The notes under the pieces: generated by a model | Seen by the model: only the letters and a program-made list of their open reading frames with translations | Told to the model about the DNA's origin: nothing | The model's database searches: none | Assembly: GCF_016892605.1 (NCBI RefSeq) | Contig: NZ_JAFEMV010000001.1 | Location: 806,001-870,000, forward strand | Reading direction: 5' to 3' | DNA length: 64,000 bases | Source of the DNA: Desemzia sp. RIT 804 | GTDB taxonomy: Bacteria; Bacillota; Bacilli; Lactobacillales; Carnobacteriaceae | Shown: positions 41,586-49,538 of the stretch, piece after piece | Layout: every line of letters starts with the position of its first letter | Position numbering within the stretch: position 1 is the first letter of the stretch | Position numbers and translations under genes: made by a program

Positions 41586-41639
41586 GTTAGTACAAAAAAA
41601 GACAGCGATTAAAACTCGTTGTCTTTTTTTTGTACTAAC
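41586..41639. terminator. Terminator of cadCD
   Basis: Long stem with arms GTTAGTACAAAAAAAGACA and TGTCTTTTTTTGTACTAAC and more pairs inside, 7-nt loop. Works on both strands. Confidence 0.88.
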
Positions 41640-41670
41640 AGATTGGCGCATTATCTAAGTAATATAATTC

Positions 41671-41726
41671 GATACATGAAATTACATATAATCATGTATC
41701 TTGAACTTTGACTTATAAAGATTCTT
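41671..41726 (-). repeat. Cassette-boundary site S6
   Basis: Read on minus, the core 41671-41700 is GATACATGATT, ATATGT, AATTTCATGTATC. The minus-strand 26-bp flank (41701-41726) begins AAGAATCTTTATAAG and contains CAAAGTTC; it matches the S1 flank at 18 of 26 positions by hand count. Centre TATGT matches S3. It separates the cadCD cassette from the PHP-ATPase cassette. Confidence 0.75.
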
Positions 41727-41918
41727 TTTTCAAAAAAATTTCAGGAAAGTATAACATAATATACCTTACGAGTAAGGTGTGCGCTCTGCGAGTCAAAAAA
41801 ACACCTGTCCACGTCGGAATAAATGAAAGTCAGGTGCTAAGATGAAAAAAAACAAAAAAGTATTAATAGTTTTAATAATATCTAATTATGTTAATCAGTT
41901 GTTTAAATAACTATATTT

Positions 41919-42233
41919 TTAATTTGTTTTAAAATTCAAATCAATAATTTTTATTAAATCGGATTTTGATTGTTCAATTTCTGAATTTAGTTGGTCTATT
42001 ATATCCTCTGCTACTTCATGAAATAAATCATTTTTTTCGTCTTTAAGTTCCAGACTAATTAGTTCTTTTTCATCCACAATAGTATCAAAAATACTATTAA
42101 ACAAATTTTTAATATCTTCAACAGAACTATCACTTAAATTTATTTTAAGTTCTCGTAATTCGTTAAATATTAAGCTCACTTGCTCTTCTTCTCTAAAAAT
42201 TTCTACTCTAACTACTTTATTATTAAATTCCAT
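41919..42233 (-). CDS. Small acidic partner of the PHP-ATPase
   Basis: 104 residues. A beta-rich start (VVRVEIFREEEQVSLIF) and an acidic helical end (SLELKDEKNDLFHEVAEDII, DQLNSEIEQSKSDLIKI). I recognise no family. Its start overlaps the end of the PHP-ATPase gene by 11 bp, so the two are translated together and probably interact. It may be an inhibitor, subunit or sensor of the large protein. Codon usage is very AT-rich, like its partner. Confidence 0.65.
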   Translation of the reverse strand: MEFNNKVVRVEIFREEEQVSLIFNELRELKINLSDSSVEDIKNLFNSIFDTIVDEKELISLELKDEKNDLFHEVAEDIIDQLNSEIEQSKSDLIKIIDLNFKTN

Positions 42234-44364
42234 ATAAATTTTTCCTCCTATTGAACATATTTTGGCTACCTTCTAAATGATCTAAAGCTTTATCTTCCCA
42301 ATTAAGAATTTCGGATGAATCTAAAGAACCTACAAGTTCTCCAGAATACATATTTCCAAAATAGTAGCCATTACTTTCCTCATCTTTATAATCACAGTAA
42401 ATACACTGACTAGGCAATGTATTGGTTGCAATGTTAGCATTATGCGTTGATAGTACTATTAATTTATTTTGATTCCGTAATTTATCTAGTTTAGGAATTA
42501 AGTAATCTGAAATATATTTATTACCCAACCCTCTCTCTATTTCATCAAACAGATAACAATCAAATTTAGTATTTTCTAATAATCCACTTATTGATAAAAT
42601 AGCTTTTTCTCCCTCTGAAGGTGTATATATTTCATAAATACTTTTATTTTCTTTTTTTATATTTACTTCTTTTTTTATTACTTCAGAAATAAATTTAACT
42701 CCGTCTACACTCTTTTCAGTATAATCAAAGAAATTATTAATCTCACTAAATGATTGGAATGAAAATGTTTCTATTTTTTTTACTAGTTCCCTGTACAAGC
42801 TAATATTATTTTTATTAAACACGGATTTTGGCTTATATACATATTCTGGAAATAAGGTAACTATTTTTACTTCTAGTATAATGGCTCCTTTATTAGGTAA
42901 TTCTCCTAAATTTATATTTTCTCCACCTTGTTTAATACCATCTAAGTTACTATTTATACTAGTAATATTTTCCATGAATTCTAGTCTCTTAGAAACTAAG
43001 TCTGAAAATCCAAGTTTATTTAGTTTGGCTATTTTCCCAGTCTTTTTAGTTACAGATCCTTTAATAGATTGTAACAATATATCAGTATTTTTATTTATAT
43101 AAACATTTCTATAATCATTTTTAAGTATTTTTATTACATCTTTATTTAACTTGTTCAATTCACTATTTAATATAGTTCTATGATTATTTTCTTTTTCTCT
43201 GAGTTCATCATTTATTCTTTTTACATCATCTATTTTTTTTATATTCTGCGTAGCTGTATTATATAATTTCTCAAAATTATTATTATTTGTTTCTCTGAAT
43301 GTTGCTTCTGTTTTTTTTATTAATAACGCATTTGTACTAATTTTTGTTGCTTCATGATATTCTAATATTGATTTAATAAAATTAGGTATACTATCTTCGT
43401 TATACTCAATAACCTTATCAAAGCTATATTTGATATTTTCTTGTAAAGATTCATCTATTTCTACTGAACTTTCATATCTTTTGATAATATTTTCATATTC
43501 AGTACTATAGTTTTTTCCCTCATGTAAAAATACTTTCTTTCCCATAGCTTGAAAATGAGGTAAAAGATAATTAGACATAAGAACTGTTTTTCCAGCTCCT
43601 TTTTCTCCAAATACTATATTTATATCTTCGTATATAGGTACAATATCTTGTTTTTTATTAATGACAATATCAAACTTTTTAGTAGCATCTAATTGTTGCT
43701 TTATAAACTGTTTCGAATTTTTAGCAAGTTCACAAAATTTACTAAAAGAATTTGTTTTAAATTTTATTTCGGGTAATTCATATTCACTATATTTCTCCCA
43801 ATCTTGAACATCACTTCCAAGTAAAGATATTTCATCATGACCATTAATAATACCCATTGTATGTATTTTCCCAGGCTCTAAAATAACGACATAATCTTTT
43901 AAATCACTAATCAATTTATCTTTATCCTTAATTGTAAATGCTCTTTTTTTATCTTTATCTAAAAAGTGGGGAATTATCATAATTTTTTCATTTGAGAATT
44001 CCTTTACTTTATTTATAAAATCCTGATACTCCAAATAAAATTTATCATAATCTCTATTGTTATCATTATCAAAAGTTTCATAGAATTGTTTCATTTCACT
44101 TGGATCACAGATAACAATCGTATGGTAATGCTTGTTCTCATCCATTAATATATCTAACTCTATCCCTGGGAAAATCGAGAAATTAGGATCTGAATCTAGT
44201 ATCTCCTGAAATTCTTCTTTACAAAATTTATTATGATTTGTAATCGCACACATAACTACATTATTTTCATCCATTTTTTTTATAAAATCTTTTGGACTAA
44301 TTTTTCTTTTGGGACTATCTCCAGATTTACATTTTTGGGTATGTATATGAAAATCTACTCTCAT
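42223..44364 (-). CDS. PHP-domain ATPase, Ppl-like putative antiphage protein
   Basis: 713 residues from ATG 44364 after AAGGAGAAAG. The N-terminal PHP phosphoesterase domain has the metal ligands MRVDFHIHTQ, CAITNHNKF and IIPHF, GHDEISLLGSDVQDW (about 1-210). The rest is an SMC/RecF-like ATPase: Walker A NIVFGEKGAGKTVLMSN near residue 265, a long helical insertion, signature YTPSEGEKAILSIS, Walker B CYLFDEIERGLG and switch LIVLSTHNANIA. This fits the single-gene Ppl defence type (PHP fused to SMC-like ATPase). It probably senses phage and cuts or dephosphorylates a nucleic acid or nucleotide. It sits alone with its partner between sites S6 and S7. Confidence 0.8.
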   Translation of the reverse strand: MRVDFHIHTQKCKSGDSPKRKISPKDFIKKMDENNVVMCAITNHNKFCKEEFQEILDSDPNFSIFPGIELDILMDENKHYHTIVICDPSEMKQFYETFDNDNNRDYDKFYLEYQDFINKVKEFSNEKIMIIPHFLDKDKKRAFTIKDKDKLISDLKDYVVILEPGKIHTMGIINGHDEISLLGSDVQDWEKYSEYELPEIKFKTNSFSKFCELAKNSKQFIKQQLDATKKFDIVINKKQDIVPIYEDINIVFGEKGAGKTVLMSNYLLPHFQAMGKKVFLHEGKNYSTEYENIIKRYESSVEIDESLQENIKYSFDKVIEYNEDSIPNFIKSILEYHEATKISTNALLIKKTEATFRETNNNNFEKLYNTATQNIKKIDDVKRINDELREKENNHRTILNSELNKLNKDVIKILKNDYRNVYINKNTDILLQSIKGSVTKKTGKIAKLNKLGFSDLVSKRLEFMENITSINSNLDGIKQGGENINLGELPNKGAIILEVKIVTLFPEYVYKPKSVFNKNNISLYRELVKKIETFSFQSFSEINNFFDYTEKSVDGVKFISEVIKKEVNIKKENKSIYEIYTPSEGEKAILSISGLLENTKFDCYLFDEIERGLGNKYISDYLIPKLDKLRNQNKLIVLSTHNANIATNTLPSQCIYCDYKDEESNGYYFGNMYSGELVGSLDSSEILNWEDKALDHLEGSQNMFNRRKNLYGI

Positions 44365-44476
44365 TATCTTTCTCCTTTTCATGATATAATTTATATTAAA
44401 TAAACGCTTCTTGCATATAATTCAATACTACTACAAAACGAAGAAGTTCACATGAACAATTTCATTTTTTTAAATG

Positions 44477-44563
44477 GACGGGTGGCAGAATGACTTATTT
44501 CGGCACACTGTAAATGGGCTGAACGTCTTTTCGTTCCGAGGGTTCAAATCCCTCTACGAGTAT
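44477..44563 (+). other. tRNA-like sequence, class II, anticodon GUA (Tyr), degenerate
   Basis: The T arm GAGGG-TTCAAAT-CCCTC is perfect, and a long variable arm GAACG-TCTTTT-CGTTC is present. An anticodon loop CTGTAAA (GTA at 44510-44512) has a stem with one mismatch. The D arm is irregular and the acceptor ends (GGACGGG and TACGAGT) do not pair, and there is no CCA. It is not a normal tRNA: either a decayed tRNA-Tyr or a tRNA mimic. It lies 110 bp upstream of the divergent PHP-ATPase gene, within the same cassette. Confidence 0.55.
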
Positions 44564-44648
44564 CAAAGTACTTTTTTGTATTTTTTTATAAATTAAATTC
44601 ATATCAGGTCATTCTTTAAAAATGATCTAAGTTGTTCCAGGACAACAC

Positions 44649-44683
44649 AAAAGTCAGTCCTATTCGCAATAGGACTGACTTTT
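44649..44683. terminator. Strong bidirectional terminator
   Basis: Exact 16-bp arms AAAAGTCAGTCCTATT and AATAGGACTGACTTTT with a CGC loop, T-run after. It may end a transcript starting at the tRNA-like sequence. Confidence 0.9.
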
Positions 44684-44830
44684 TTACGTTATTTATATGT
44701 ACGCCCGTAATTTTGTATTTAGCATACAGTTTGAGCAATCACATAAAGTAAGGTAGATTAAAAATTAATGTATAATGTGAATTTGATATGATACTTTTAA
44801 AATATCTAATGAAATAAGAAGGCTTTTTTA

Positions 44831-44893
44831 GTGAGTTATGGTTTGTTCATTATTTTTTACTTTTTATTGTTATTATATTTACGAAAAAAATAA
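44831..44893 (+). CDS. Possible 20-residue hydrophobic peptide
   Basis: GTG start about 8 bp after AAGAAGG; MSYGLFIIFYFLLLLYLRKK when GTG is read as Met. One membrane span with a basic end, the shape of small type I toxins, but no antisense RNA was seen. May be chance in AT-rich DNA. The rest of 44690-44930 holds nothing I recognise. Confidence 0.2.
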   Translation: MSYGLFIIFYFLLLLYLRKK

Positions 44894-44929
44894 ACGATAA
44901 GTTTGAATTGAACTGAGTTTATTCTTTTT

Positions 44930-44985
44930 AATACACTAATTTGTATAAAATCGTGTATCGGGAATCCTATACCCATAGGGTTCTT
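44930..44985 (-). repeat. Cassette-boundary site S7
   Basis: Read on minus, the core 44930-44959 is GATACACGATT, TTATAC, AAATTAGTGTATT. The flank 44960-44985 reads AAGAACCCTATGG and then GTATAGGATTCCC on minus, with the same spacing as S1. Centre TATAC matches S1. It closes the PHP-ATPase cassette and lies 110 bp before the recombinase gene. Confidence 0.72.
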
Positions 44986-45003
44986 TTTTTGTATCGCCCT
45001 CCA

Positions 45004-45041
45004 ATACATGATTGTGTGGTATACTAAACAAAATCATGTAT
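45004..45041 (+). promoter_or_regulatory. Inverted half-sites around the recombinase promoter
   Basis: ATACATGATT (45004-45013) and AATCATGTAT (45032-45041) are exact complements and equal the left arm of the boundary site, but 18 bp apart rather than 6-8. The spacer holds an extended -10-like GGTATACT. Bound recombinase could repress its own gene here. Confidence 0.6.
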
Positions 45042-45069
45042 CACTTTTGTGAGAGGAGAGGGCTTTTAA

Positions 45070-45622
45070 ATGAGTTACAACGTCCAACCATTACGGACTC
45101 AACAAGAAATAAACGACTTTTTATTCTGTTTAAGGCGCAATAAAAACGCGGATCGGGATGTTTTTCTGTTTTTGATTGGCAATTAATAGCGGTTTACGCA
45201 TGTCGGATATCGTAAAATTGAAGAAACAAGATCTGATTTCCTCCAAAAATCCCCGAATCGTCGAGAAAAAAACAGGCAAAACCCGTATTTTGTATTTGAG
45301 TAGTCTGCAGGACTTGATCCAAGACTATACAAAAGACTCAGAACCAGAGAATTATTTGTTTCCGAGCACCAAAGGTGGTCATGTAGAAGTCAATACGGTC
45401 TACCAAATGTTTCAAAAGGTCGCTAAGCTCTTAGGAAGAGACGATATTGGCACGCACACGCTGCGTAAGACGTTTGGTTACCACTATTATAAGAAAACAA
45501 AAGACGTGGCCACTCTGATGGAAATAGTTGGCCATAGCAACGAGAAGATTACGAAACGTTATATTGGAATCAATGAAGATGAAATCAGCGAGACCTTATT
45601 TAATTTCAGATTAGGTTTTTAA
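45070..45622 (+). pseudogene. Small tyrosine recombinase (XerC/D-like), one-base frameshift
   Basis: The frame starts at ATG 45070 after GAGAGGAGAGGG with MSYNVQPLRTQQEINDFLF and breaks at 45180-45186, where GGCAATTAAT has one base too many for GGCATTAAT (G-I-N). The rest continues as INSGLRMSDIVKLKKQDL (catalytic Arg), THTLRKTFGYHYYKK (HxxR) and EIVGHSNEKITKRYIGIN (His and nucleophile Tyr). Restored length is about 184 residues, the size of short plasmid integrases in Lactobacillales. All catalytic residues are otherwise present. Site S7 and half-sites lie directly upstream, so it is the best candidate enzyme for sites S1-S7. Confidence 0.85.
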
Positions 45623-45786
45623 TATTCTTTTAGGTATATTTTTACTAATTCTATAAAAATTCAATTTTAAATACTCCTCTTATATTTTTTTGTTGATATA
45701 CTATTCTACAAATGATATTATTTGTATGTATAAATCTAATTTAACTTGCTCTTCTTGCTTATGTTTTAGAATGAGAGCTATTTAAA

Positions 45787-45917
45787 TCTGAACAGGCGGT
45801 GGACATGTAAAAGGTCCATGCAGCCGGGCTGCAATTTTTGTGGCAGCAGAGTATGTAAATAATAAGGGCATACCTGTGGGACAGTTAATTCTGTTCTATA
45901 GGTGTGCCCTTTTTTAT
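45787..45917 (+). promoter_or_regulatory. NiCo (czcD) riboswitch with terminator
   Basis: The leader contains the conserved cores ACAGGCGGTGG, CATGCAGCCGGGCTGC, GGCAGCAGAG and CTGTGGGACAG in the order known for NiCo riboswitches. The last part forms a terminator: AAGGGCATACCT pairs with AGGTGTGCCCTT followed by seven T (45863-45917). Binding of cobalt or nickel should stop termination and let the ATPase gene 100 bp downstream be read. The recognition is from remembered sequence; a covariance search would settle it. Confidence 0.85.
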
Positions 45918-46017
45918 GTTTATTTGTGAAAAAAGGAGAGTGAGAGTATTAGACGTGCTGTTTTATTGAAAACATGCTAGTAAGTAAAAATTATAAAATA
46001 GGAAGAGGGTTTTAGAA

Positions 46018-47856
46018 ATGGTTCATTATCTAACAAAAAGTAGGCAAGGTCAGTTTTTAGTTATCGGTGTTCTGTTTACGATTTTAGGGTTTGTATTTAT
46101 CCGACTAAATGGTGCGTACAGTTCCACATCCTTTTATATTGCGATTTTCTTTTTAGGCTTCTACGCGGCAAAGGACGCTGTTGTTAATACTGTCAGAGAT
46201 CGCTCACCAAACGTGGATTTACTCATGGTACTGGCTGCTGTTGGTGCAGTAATCATTAATTTTGAGTCAGAAGGAGCGGCCCTACTACTGATATTTGCTG
46301 CAGCGGAAGCGTTGGAGGACTATTCAACGGATAAATCTACCAGCGCCATTTCAGAGTTAATGGCGCAAGTACCGGATACCGCTCAGGTTCTAAAAGAAAA
46401 CGGGGATGTAGTGGTTACCCCTACGGAGGAGTTAGCAATTGGAGACATTGTCGTGGTATCAAAGGGTGCGCAAATTCCCATTGATGGTTTCATCGACCGA
46501 AAAGCAATCGTGAATGAAGCAGCTTTAACAGGCGAATCGATTCCTGTAGAAAAAGAGTTAAAGGATGAAGTTTTTGCCGGAACAATTAACGAAGGAAATG
46601 TTTTTCATGTAGAAGTAAACAAAAAAATGGATGAAACCATGTTTTCAAATATCATCCGGATGGTTGAAGAAGCGCAAAACAGACCTTCTCGAATCGCCAA
46701 GTTTATTGATCGTATCGAAAGCAAATATGTGATCGGTGTTCTCATCATCGTACCCATTTTCATCTTTGTTCTCTATCAGTTCTTGGGACTGTCATTGGAA
46801 GAGGCCTTTTATCGAGGAATGGTGCTTTTAACAGTGGCCAGCCCATGTGCATTATGTGCCTCCGTTACACCAGCTACGTTAAGTGCGATTAGTAATGGAG
46901 CCAAAAATGGTGTGCTTTTTAAAGGTGGAGCTGCCATGGAAGCGTTGAGTACGATGGATATTTTATATACAGATAAGACTGGAACATTGACTTACGGTGA
47001 CTTCCAAGTAGTAGATTATGCTGTGGATGAAGATGTTTTAAAAGAAGTCATTTATATGGAGCAGCAATCCAGTCATCCGATCGGAAGAGCAATCGTTTCT
47101 GCCTTTAAGGATATCGACCTAACAGAAGTTGAGCAATCGGAATCGATTGAAGAAATTGCTGGATCAGGGATTAAAAAAGGGGATATCTTAGTAGGGAAAC
47201 CGGGTGCTTTTAAGCACTATGATAAATTTAACCAGTTCCAAAAAGTATTGGAAAAAGGGGATACGAGCATATTGGTAGCAGATGGCAATGAAGTGGTAGG
47301 TTACTTCTCATTCCGGGATCAAATTCGCCCGCAATCAGCGAGTACGGTTGCAGATTTCCAAAAAGAGGGGATTAAAGTTTGTCTTTTAACGGGAGATAAC
47401 GAGAAGGTGGCTGCCCAAGTTGCCAAGCTTGTAAAAGTAGATGACTATATTGCTTCGATGTTACCGGAAGATAAAATAGAATTTGTAATGAATAGCCAAG
47501 GAAAAGAAGAAGTCGTTGGGATGATTGGTGATGGGATTAACGATGCGCCCGCTCTAGCAAATGCAGACATCGGGATTGCGATGGGGAGTGGCTCCTCAGT
47601 AGCGATGGAATCTTCTGATGTCGTTATAGTGAAGAATGATTTATCTAAATTGTTTTATAGCTATAAGCTAAGTAAAAAGTTAAATGGTATTATTATTCAA
47701 AATGTCATTTTCTCTCTCGTTGTCATTGTCACATTGACCACTTTAAATATGTTCGGCGTTCTTGGGCTCCCATTGGCGGTCCTTTTCCATGAGGGTTCAA
47801 CAATTTTGGTTATCTTGAACGGGCTACGTTTATTGCAAAAGGAGAAAAAAGTGTAG
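46018..47856 (+). CDS. P1B-4-type Co/Ni(Fe)-exporting ATPase
   Basis: 612 residues with six to eight membrane segments and no N-terminal metal domain. Actuator TGESIPV (about 171), metal site TVASPCALCASVTPATLSA (SPC, about 275), phosphorylated DKTGTLT (Asp about 319), GDGIND and last-segment FHEGSTILVILNG. SPC together with HEGST is the signature of the P1B-4 group (CoaT, CtpD, PfeT/FrvA), which export Co, Ni or Fe(II). The NiCo riboswitch upstream favours cobalt/nickel. Intact, single gene with terminator at 47897. Confidence 0.93.
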   Translation: MVHYLTKSRQGQFLVIGVLFTILGFVFIRLNGAYSSTSFYIAIFFLGFYAAKDAVVNTVRDRSPNVDLLMVLAAVGAVIINFESEGAALLLIFAAAEALEDYSTDKSTSAISELMAQVPDTAQVLKENGDVVVTPTEELAIGDIVVVSKGAQIPIDGFIDRKAIVNEAALTGESIPVEKELKDEVFAGTINEGNVFHVEVNKKMDETMFSNIIRMVEEAQNRPSRIAKFIDRIESKYVIGVLIIVPIFIFVLYQFLGLSLEEAFYRGMVLLTVASPCALCASVTPATLSAISNGAKNGVLFKGGAAMEALSTMDILYTDKTGTLTYGDFQVVDYAVDEDVLKEVIYMEQQSSHPIGRAIVSAFKDIDLTEVEQSESIEEIAGSGIKKGDILVGKPGAFKHYDKFNQFQKVLEKGDTSILVADGNEVVGYFSFRDQIRPQSASTVADFQKEGIKVCLLTGDNEKVAAQVAKLVKVDDYIASMLPEDKIEFVMNSQGKEEVVGMIGDGINDAPALANADIGIAMGSGSSVAMESSDVVIVKNDLSKLFYSYKLSKKLNGIIIQNVIFSLVVIVTLTTLNMFGVLGLPLAVLFHEGSTILVILNGLRLLQKEKKV

Positions 47857-47896
47857 CCTCAATGTAATTAAATAAAAGACAAGTTGATACTAAAAC

Positions 47897-47958
47897 AGAG
47901 TGAGAAAACGGGGATCTAGGAATCAATCTTAATTTCCTCCTTTTCTTACTCTATTTTT
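47897..47958. terminator. Terminator between the P1B-4 ATPase and fetB
   Basis: Arms AGAGTGAGAAAA and TTTTCTTACTCT (one G-U), with further pairing of GGAA/TTCC inside. T-run after. Confidence 0.75.
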
Positions 47959-48009
47959 TATAAAAAAATAAACTTCTCAATAACAAACTTCTCTAGAAAA
48001 AAGGAGCTT

Positions 48010-48768
48010 TTAATTCTTTAATTGTTTGCTTTCGGTATAAAATTCTTTGTATGCCATGTAACTAGCCATAACAGATGCAATACTTGTTGTAGAAAGCAAC
48101 ATAAAGGTAACCATAATCTGGTACTTTATTGCATATGTTGGATCTACACCAGCAAACATTAATCCTGACATCATTCCGGGTAAACTAACGATTCCTATTG
48201 TTTTTGCAGACTCTATGGTAGGCAACATACCTGAGCGAATACTGTCACGTACGATTGTAATAGAGGCTTGTTTTAAATTTGCTCCTAGAGCTAACTTTTC
48301 TAATACTTGTTGACGTTGGTCTTTAAATTTTGCATTTAAGTTTCGATAACAAATTCCAATCGCAATCATTGAATTACTAGCAATCATTCCTGATATTGGA
48401 ATCACCTGCGAAGGAATGAATAAAACAGCTCCCGATAGAAGGAGCACTACTAAAGTCAAACTAGTTGCTGTTAATATAGCAATAAACGATATTTTAAATG
48501 CATTTGATATGCCATTGCTTTTCTTACCAGCATTAAAAGAGGCGTTAAAAATAATGACTAAAACAAGTGCTAATGTCACAATAATATTATTTAAATTAAA
48601 AACGTAGCCCAACAAAAAACCAACTGCAACTAATTGAATAACTGCTCGAACCACACCGATTAAAATATCTTTACCTAATCCTAATTTTTCTTTATAAACA
48701 ACAATAAGTGCTATTCCAACCAAAGCTGTTGCAAATAATAAAGATGCATTATTAATAGCTAAGTTCAT
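48010..48768 (-). CDS. fetB: FetB-like iron export permease (UPF0014)
   Basis: 252 residues with about seven membrane segments. Typical FetB segments are visible: RAVIQLVAVGFLLGYVF, VIPISGMIASNSMIAIGICY and RSGMLPTIESAKTIGIVSLP, GMMSGLMFAGVDPTYAIKYQ. Together with FetA it forms an ABC exporter that lowers cytoplasmic iron and increases peroxide resistance. Its start overlaps the fetA stop by 4 bp. It adds to the metal-efflux theme of this plasmid. Confidence 0.9.
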   Translation of the reverse strand: MNLAINNASLLFATALVGIALIVVYKEKLGLGKDILIGVVRAVIQLVAVGFLLGYVFNLNNIIVTLALVLVIIFNASFNAGKKSNGISNAFKISFIAILTATSLTLVVLLLSGAVLFIPSQVIPISGMIASNSMIAIGICYRNLNAKFKDQRQQVLEKLALGANLKQASITIVRDSIRSGMLPTIESAKTIGIVSLPGMMSGLMFAGVDPTYAIKYQIMVTFMLLSTTSIASVMASYMAYKEFYTESKQLKN

Positions 48769-49418
48769 TTAGGTTCCTCCATTTCTCCATTAACTAAGTG
48801 GACAATACGATTTGAAGATTGAATCTCTACTGTATTATGTGTGACCCATACTATCGTAATGCCTTGCTCTTGATTTAGATTACGGATCAAGGAACGAATA
48901 ATAGTCTGATTTTCTTCATCCAATGCGCTTGTCACTTCATCTAGCAATAGAACCTTAGGCATAAACAATATATTACGAATTAACGCTACTCTTTGCTTTT
49001 CACCGCCAGATAATGCATGGACTGATTTAGTTAGGTACTCTTTTCCTAAACCAACGCTTTTTAAAGCAGATAAGGCCTTTTTTTCATTAAAAGGCTGATT
49101 TCTAATATCATAAGGAAACGTTAAATTATCTTTTACTGTTTCTCCAAAAAGAGTCGCCGTTTGAAAACAGTAGGATACTTCTTTTCGGTAATCAGTCGGT
49201 TCATATTCTTCAACTGGTTTATTTTGATAACATAATTTGCCTTCGGTGGGCGATAACATTGAGGCAATAATTTTTAATAATGTACTTTTACCACTACCAG
49301 ATGGACCTGTAATCGTTAAAAAATCTCCTTTTTCAATAGTTAGAGTGATACCTTTTAAAATAGTTTTACCATCTACCTCGAATTCTAAATTTGTTGTTTT
49401 TAATAATGGTGCCTCCAT
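48765..49418 (-). CDS. fetA: FetA-like ABC transporter ATP-binding protein
   Basis: 217 residues with ribosome site GAGGAGG. Walker A LTITGPSGSGKSTLLKI (about 33-49), Q-loop YCFQTATLF, signature VHALSGGEKQRVALIR, Walker B VLLLDEVTSALDEEN and H-loop WVTHN. The short length and partner fit the FetAB exporter. All motifs are intact. Likely powers iron efflux with FetB. Confidence 0.92.
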   Translation of the reverse strand: MEAPLLKTTNLEFEVDGKTILKGITLTIEKGDFLTITGPSGSGKSTLLKIIASMLSPTEGKLCYQNKPVEEYEPTDYRKEVSYCFQTATLFGETVKDNLTFPYDIRNQPFNEKKALSALKSVGLGKEYLTKSVHALSGGEKQRVALIRNILFMPKVLLLDEVTSALDEENQTIIRSLIRNLNQEQGITIVWVTHNTVEIQSSNRIVHLVNGEMEEPK

Positions 49419-49475
49419 ATATTTACCTCCTCAAATCGTTCATATGTAGGTTTATTTCAAAAAAATAAAAAAGAA

Positions 49476-49508
49476 CCCAAAAATAAAAGTAGAACTCAAA
49501 TTTTTGGG
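49476..49508 (-). terminator. Hairpin between the cupin and fetA genes
   Basis: Arms CCCAAAAAT and ATTTTTGGG; on minus it is followed by TTCTTTTTTATTTTTT. It ends the cupin transcript. Confidence 0.7.
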
Positions 49509-49538
49509 CTTAAATCATTATTATTTCAGTAATTTTTT

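Noticed and set aside
44477..44563. A functional tRNA-Tyr gene
   Set aside because: Acceptor ends do not pair, the D arm is irregular and no CCA is encoded.
45004..45041. An eighth boundary site
   Set aside because: The half-sites are 18 bp apart instead of 6-8, and both are left arms, so it fits an operator better than a crossover site.
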